A DNA stretch of 64,000 bases from JBGRQA01 sp041725895 (GTDB taxonomy: Bacteria > Bacteroidota > Bacteroidia > Bacteroidales > Marinifilaceae): positions 193,447 through 257,446 of the forward strand of contig JBGRQA010000005.1 in NCBI GenBank assembly GCA_041725895.1. The letters are read 5' to 3'. A model generated the notes under the pieces. It ran no database searches. It was not told the origin of the DNA and saw only the letters and a program-made list of their open reading frames with translations. The translations under genes were made by a program, and so were the position numbers. Positions 60,850-64,000 of this stretch are shown piece by piece; position 1 is the first letter of the stretch; every line of letters begins with the position of its first letter.

Positions 60850-62808
60850 ATGATTGATCAGTCCACAGTACAAAAAATATTTGACTCTTCGGAGATTACC
60901 GAAGTGGTTTCAGATTTTGTTACTCTGAAAAAGCGTGGAGTAAATTATTTGGGGTTGTGTCCTTTCCACAATGAAAAGACACCTTCGTTTACCGTATCTC
61001 CTTCCAAAGGAATCTATAAATGTTTTGGTTGTGGGAAAGGTGGTAATTCGGTAAACTTTATAATGGAGCATGAGCATCTTGATTATGTTGGTGCTCTGAA
61101 ATATCTTGCCAAAAAGTATCACATTGAGGTAGTTGACAAGGAGCTTTCCCCCGAGCAAGCCATGCAAAAAAATGAACGGGAAAGTATGATGATTGTGAAT
61201 TCCTTTGCACAGAAATACTTTACGGACATATTGCATAAGCATGAGCAGGGAAAAGCAATTGGTTTGAGTTATTTCCGCGAGCGAGGTTTCCGTAATGATA
61301 TTATCGAGAAATTTCAATTGGGTTACTGCCTGGAAGAATGGGAAGCATTTTCCAAAGCTGCCTTGGATAGTGGATACCGTCGGGAGTATTTGGTAAAAAC
61401 AGGTTTAAGTGTTGAACGGGAAGATCGTATTTTTGACCGTTTTCGCGGCCGGGTACTTTTTCCAATTCATGGTATTGCCGGTAGAGTACTCGCTTTTGGG
61501 GGGCGTGTCCTGAAAAAGGATGCCAAAACCGCTAAATATTTGAACTCTCCTGAGTCGGAGGTATATCATAAAAGCCGTGTGCTTTATGGAATTTATCAGG
61601 CCAAAAAAAGTATCGTTCAAAACGATAAATGTTATTTGGTGGAGGGATATACAGATGTGATTTCCATGCACCAGGCCGGAATAGAAAATGTTGTTGCCTC
61701 GTCGGGTACAGCTCTTACTCCTGATCAAATTCGTTTGATCAAACGCTTCTCCAATAACATTACCATTATTTACGATGGGGATGCTGCCGGAATTAAGGCC
61801 TCTTTGCGGGGAATTGATCTGGTGTTGGAGCAGGCAGTGAATGTAAAGGTTCTACTCTTGCCCGAAGGTGAGGATCCGGATTCATTCTCGCGTAGGATGA
61901 GTGCAAGCGATTTACTCGATTATATCGGTCAAAACGAGAAGGATTTTATCTCTTTTAAGACAAATCTGTTGTTGGAAGATGCCCAGGATGATCCGGTGAA
62001 ACGTGCGAATTTAATTATAGATATTGTTCGTTCCATTGCTATTATTCCGGATGCCATTGTTCGTTCGGTGTATGTGAAAGAATGCAGTGCTATTCTTAGT
62101 GTGGATGAGAGAGTCTTGTATACTGAAATTAATAAGATTATCCACAAACGGAATGAGGATCACTATCGAAAGGAGCGCAGAAATACGGAAGTGTCAATGG
62201 GACAAGCACCTGATCGTCTGTCCGAATCATCCGGATTCTTGAGAACAGCCAACGAGTGTGATTTGGAAGAAAGAGCTTTGGTGCGCTTGCTTTTGTTTTT
62301 TGGGAAAGAAAAGCTCTTTGAGGAAACGGATGAGCAAGGTCAGGAAATTATCACTTCGGTAGGAGAATTTATTATTTCGGAATTGGAACGGGATCAACTG
62401 GAATCTATAAATCCGCAGTATCAGAATGTTTTTAACGAGTACAGTCAACAGTTGGGGAATGAGTCTTTCGATCCTCCATCCTATTTCAGGGATCACACCA
62501 ACGAAAAATTGAGCCAATTGGCTGCAGATATCCTGAGTGAACCCTATCATTTGAGTAATATTTGGACCCGTAATGACAATTACATAGAGTCCGAAGCCAT
62601 GAAATTGGTGGATCTGGTGCCCAAGTTGGTGAATGAATACAAGGGGAAGAAAGTACAGTTGTTGATGAAGCAGGTGCAGAATGAAATTCAGAAAGCTCAA
62701 AACGAAAAGGACACAGAGAAGTTGATGGAACTCATTCAACAGAAAATGGTGCTGGACAAATTGAAGATTGTTTTGTCCAAAGAGTTGGGAAACCGTACTA
62801 TTTTATAA
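60850..62808 (+). CDS. dnaG: DNA primase
   Basis: A 652-residue primase that makes RNA primers for replication. The zinc-binding domain has C37, H40, C58 and C61 (LCPFH, YKCFGC). The catalytic core has the TOPRIM segments VEGYTDVISMHQAG and IIYDGDAAGIKAS. A C-terminal helical region (about 450-652) should bind the helicase DnaB. It lies about 47 kb from the probable origin. Confidence 0.97.
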   Translation: MIDQSTVQKIFDSSEITEVVSDFVTLKKRGVNYLGLCPFHNEKTPSFTVSPSKGIYKCFGCGKGGNSVNFIMEHEHLDYVGALKYLAKKYHIEVVDKELSPEQAMQKNERESMMIVNSFAQKYFTDILHKHEQGKAIGLSYFRERGFRNDIIEKFQLGYCLEEWEAFSKAALDSGYRREYLVKTGLSVEREDRIFDRFRGRVLFPIHGIAGRVLAFGGRVLKKDAKTAKYLNSPESEVYHKSRVLYGIYQAKKSIVQNDKCYLVEGYTDVISMHQAGIENVVASSGTALTPDQIRLIKRFSNNITIIYDGDAAGIKASLRGIDLVLEQAVNVKVLLLPEGEDPDSFSRRMSASDLLDYIGQNEKDFISFKTNLLLEDAQDDPVKRANLIIDIVRSIAIIPDAIVRSVYVKECSAILSVDERVLYTEINKIIHKRNEDHYRKERRNTEVSMGQAPDRLSESSGFLRTANECDLEERALVRLLLFFGKEKLFEETDEQGQEIITSVGEFIISELERDQLESINPQYQNVFNEYSQQLGNESFDPPSYFRDHTNEKLSQLAADILSEPYHLSNIWTRNDNYIESEAMKLVDLVPKLVNEYKGKKVQLLMKQVQNEIQKAQNEKDTEKLMELIQQKMVLDKLKIVLSKELGNRTIL

Positions 62809-62896
62809 ATTGGTAAATCTTTTTTAAGCAAGAGGGAAAAGAGTCTGCTGTGTGATTTGGATCCCGAAACGATTAAATTTAATACCTGTTTTGGAT

Positions 62897-63415
62897 ATGA
62901 AGACATTATTTATAGACGAAAAAGAAAAAATTGATCAAGTTATTAAAGAGTGTGATGTTTGTTCACTTGGAGTTATTGACGAAGATAATCTTCCCTATGT
63001 AGTTCCAATGAATTTTGGTTTGCATGATGGTTATATCTATTTACATGGTGCAGGTGAAGGCAAGCTGATTGAGGCCATTCGTAAAAACCCCAATGTTTGC
63101 ATTACCTTTTGTACTAAAACCAAATTGGCCTGGCAGGATGAGCATGTTGCATGTAGCTACCGGATCAAGGGGAGTAGTGTAGTGGCTCGGGGAAAAGTGG
63201 AGTTTATAACCGATTACGATCAAAAAGTAGATGCATTGAATATTCTTATGGCCAATTACACCGACCGTAAGTTCACCTATAACTCTCCGGCGGTGAAAAA
63301 TGTTGAAATCTATCGGCTTAAAATGGACAATGTTACCGGAAAGGAATATGGAGTTCCCAATTCCAAGAAATTTCCTTGGCAGATCAAGCGTGATCAGGAA
63401 CGAGGTTGGGAATAA
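62897..63415 (+). CDS. Flavin-binding pyridoxamine-oxidase-fold protein (NimA-like)
   Basis: 172 residues from the Met at 62897 (MKTLFIDEKEKIDQVI). The frame opens at 62852. It is a split-barrel FMN-binding protein with the NimA/PNPOx-like pattern: CDVCSLGVIDEDNLPYVVPM, IYLHGAGEGKLIEAI and CSYRIKGSSVVARGKVEFI. Some relatives reduce nitroimidazoles, but many have unknown flavin-dependent roles. It is separated from dnaG by 88 bases. Only family-level function is claimed. Confidence 0.85.
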   Translation: MKTLFIDEKEKIDQVIKECDVCSLGVIDEDNLPYVVPMNFGLHDGYIYLHGAGEGKLIEAIRKNPNVCITFCTKTKLAWQDEHVACSYRIKGSSVVARGKVEFITDYDQKVDALNILMANYTDRKFTYNSPAVKNVEIYRLKMDNVTGKEYGVPNSKKFPWQIKRDQERGWE

Positions 63416-63432
63416 TAAATTGCAACAATATA

Positions 63433-63468
63433 GAAGGGGGATGCTTTGTGAGTGTTCCCTTTTTTATT
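63433..63468 (+). terminator. Weak terminator-like hairpin after the flavin-protein gene
   Basis: AAGGGGGA and TTCCCTTTTTT form a short stem with a long loop, followed by T residues. It is less convincing than the others listed. Confidence 0.4.
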
Positions 63469-63789
63469 TCTTTTAAAATTGTACTTAGATTTTAACTCGT
63501 TTATATTTTTCCCAATGATTGTATTTCCAATTAGAACTAGTGATTCGGCGCTTTGTATTTTTTAAAAGCCCGATAATTTTTCGGTAGGATTAAATTTGTA
63601 AGTCGATTTTGCCTAAAATGTAGATCTAGCTCATAATATCATGACTGAGTTGATCGTTATAAGAAAGGACTAGTACAACAATGAGCGTTTTGATTTTCGT
63701 GATGAGTTCTTACGTTATTAATTTCGAAAAATAAATGATTTGATTTACAGGAGTCTGCTGTCTAATTGGATTTTTTTCTTTCGAAAGCA

Positions 63790-63822
63790 TTTGGAAAAGC
63801 GTGTTGATTTCCCTTATCTTTG
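63790..63822 (+). promoter_or_regulatory. Strong promoter P1 of an operon right of the window
   Basis: TTTG (63790-63793) and TATCTTTG (63815-63822) with 21 bases between. The sequence directly after it, GCACTCGCTTTCAACGGAAG, is nearly repeated after P2. Confidence 0.65.
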
Positions 63823-63929
63823 CACTCGCTTTCAACGGAAGGCGCGAATGATTTGGATCGAAGCTGAATGATTGAACAGGACAGAAACGATCCTTTGCGA
63901 TTTTGAAAAAAAACTTTTTCGCAAAAGGC

Positions 63930-63961
63930 TTGCAAAATTGAAAACGTTTTGCGTATCTTTG
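63930..63961 (+). promoter_or_regulatory. Strong promoter P2 of an operon right of the window
   Basis: TTG (63930-63932) and TATCTTTG (63954-63961), again with 21 bases between. It is preceded by A- and T-tracts (63905-63930) like an UP element and followed by GCACCCGCTTTCAACGGAAA. The arrangement suggests a stable-RNA operon. Confidence 0.68.
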
Positions 63962-64000
63962 CACCCGCTTTCAACGGAAAGCCTTTTGAAGGGAGGATGT

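Larger units (their letters stand above)
63416..64000. other. Right-margin spacer with tandem strong promoters
   Basis: About 585 bases without a supported coding sequence. It contains two near-identical promoters (63790-63822 and 63930-63961) that point rightwards out of the window. Confidence 0.6.

Overview
The window reads as chromosomal DNA of a low-GC member of the Bacteroidota, most likely a marine or gut Bacteroidales/Marinilabiliales-type organism (Marinifilaceae-like). This is inferred from the gene repertoire: a TonB-dependent receptor with an N-terminal carboxypeptidase-regulatory domain, CHAT-TPR protein, HU-like protein with a DUF4469-type tail, DUF2807 and SPOR lipoproteins. The promoters also fit, since several carry the Bacteroidota -7 element TAnnTTTG. 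I cannot name the genus. No insertion sequence, prophage, integrase or CRISPR array was seen.

Layout. 0.3-5.1 kb holds a Crp/Fnr regulator, an OsmC protein, pheS and two paralogous cyclophilins. Two tandem tRNA-Val(TAC) genes follow at 5.2-5.4 kb. 5.7-11.8 kb is the most unusual block: an ECF-like sigma factor, a membrane-anchored TPR protein translationally coupled to it (anti-sigma-like), a large membrane-anchored TPR-CHAT protease-like protein, two 35-residue double-glycine peptides in tandem, and a histidine kinase with no sensor domain. Three promoters in this block, plus one half-seen at the left edge, share an exact two-part box (GGGTTACCTTTT, 12 bases, AATWAAG). This is the best candidate for an undescribed peptide or sigma-factor signalling system.

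11.8-13.7 kb carries ruvB and an orphan response regulator. 13.66-14.38 kb is a gene-free AT-rich stretch with a cluster of DnaA-box-like nonamers, at a point where base skew and gene polarity switch. I read it as the probable chromosomal origin. To the right come rpiB, lutB, an Rrf2 regulator, a 1391-residue glycosyltransferase/phosphodiester-glycosidase fusion, hemW and a rhodanese.

24.4-33.6 kb looks like a phosphate-response neighbourhood: a TonB receptor with a duplicated-domain lipoprotein, a PhoR/PhoB-like two-component system and a stand-alone receptor-type domain protein. Three promoters in the window (PhoR-like kinase, stand-alone domain protein, and the PiT phosphate transporter at 57 kb) have three TTAA-type repeats 11 bp apart, with the -7 element exactly 37 bp after the start of the last repeat. 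This suggests a PhoB-type regulon, in which methylglyoxal synthase sits directly upstream of the transporter.

The rest is mostly housekeeping: a TetR-controlled RND efflux operon with a candidate operator, a TrmH methyltransferase with an extra C-terminal domain, an acyl-CoA ligase, an HU-like protein, a class III cyclase, asnS, rpoN, SPOR lipoproteins, a sirtuin, dnaG and a flavin-binding protein. The right edge has two near-identical strong promoters 139 bp apart, probably of an rRNA or tRNA operon just outside the window.
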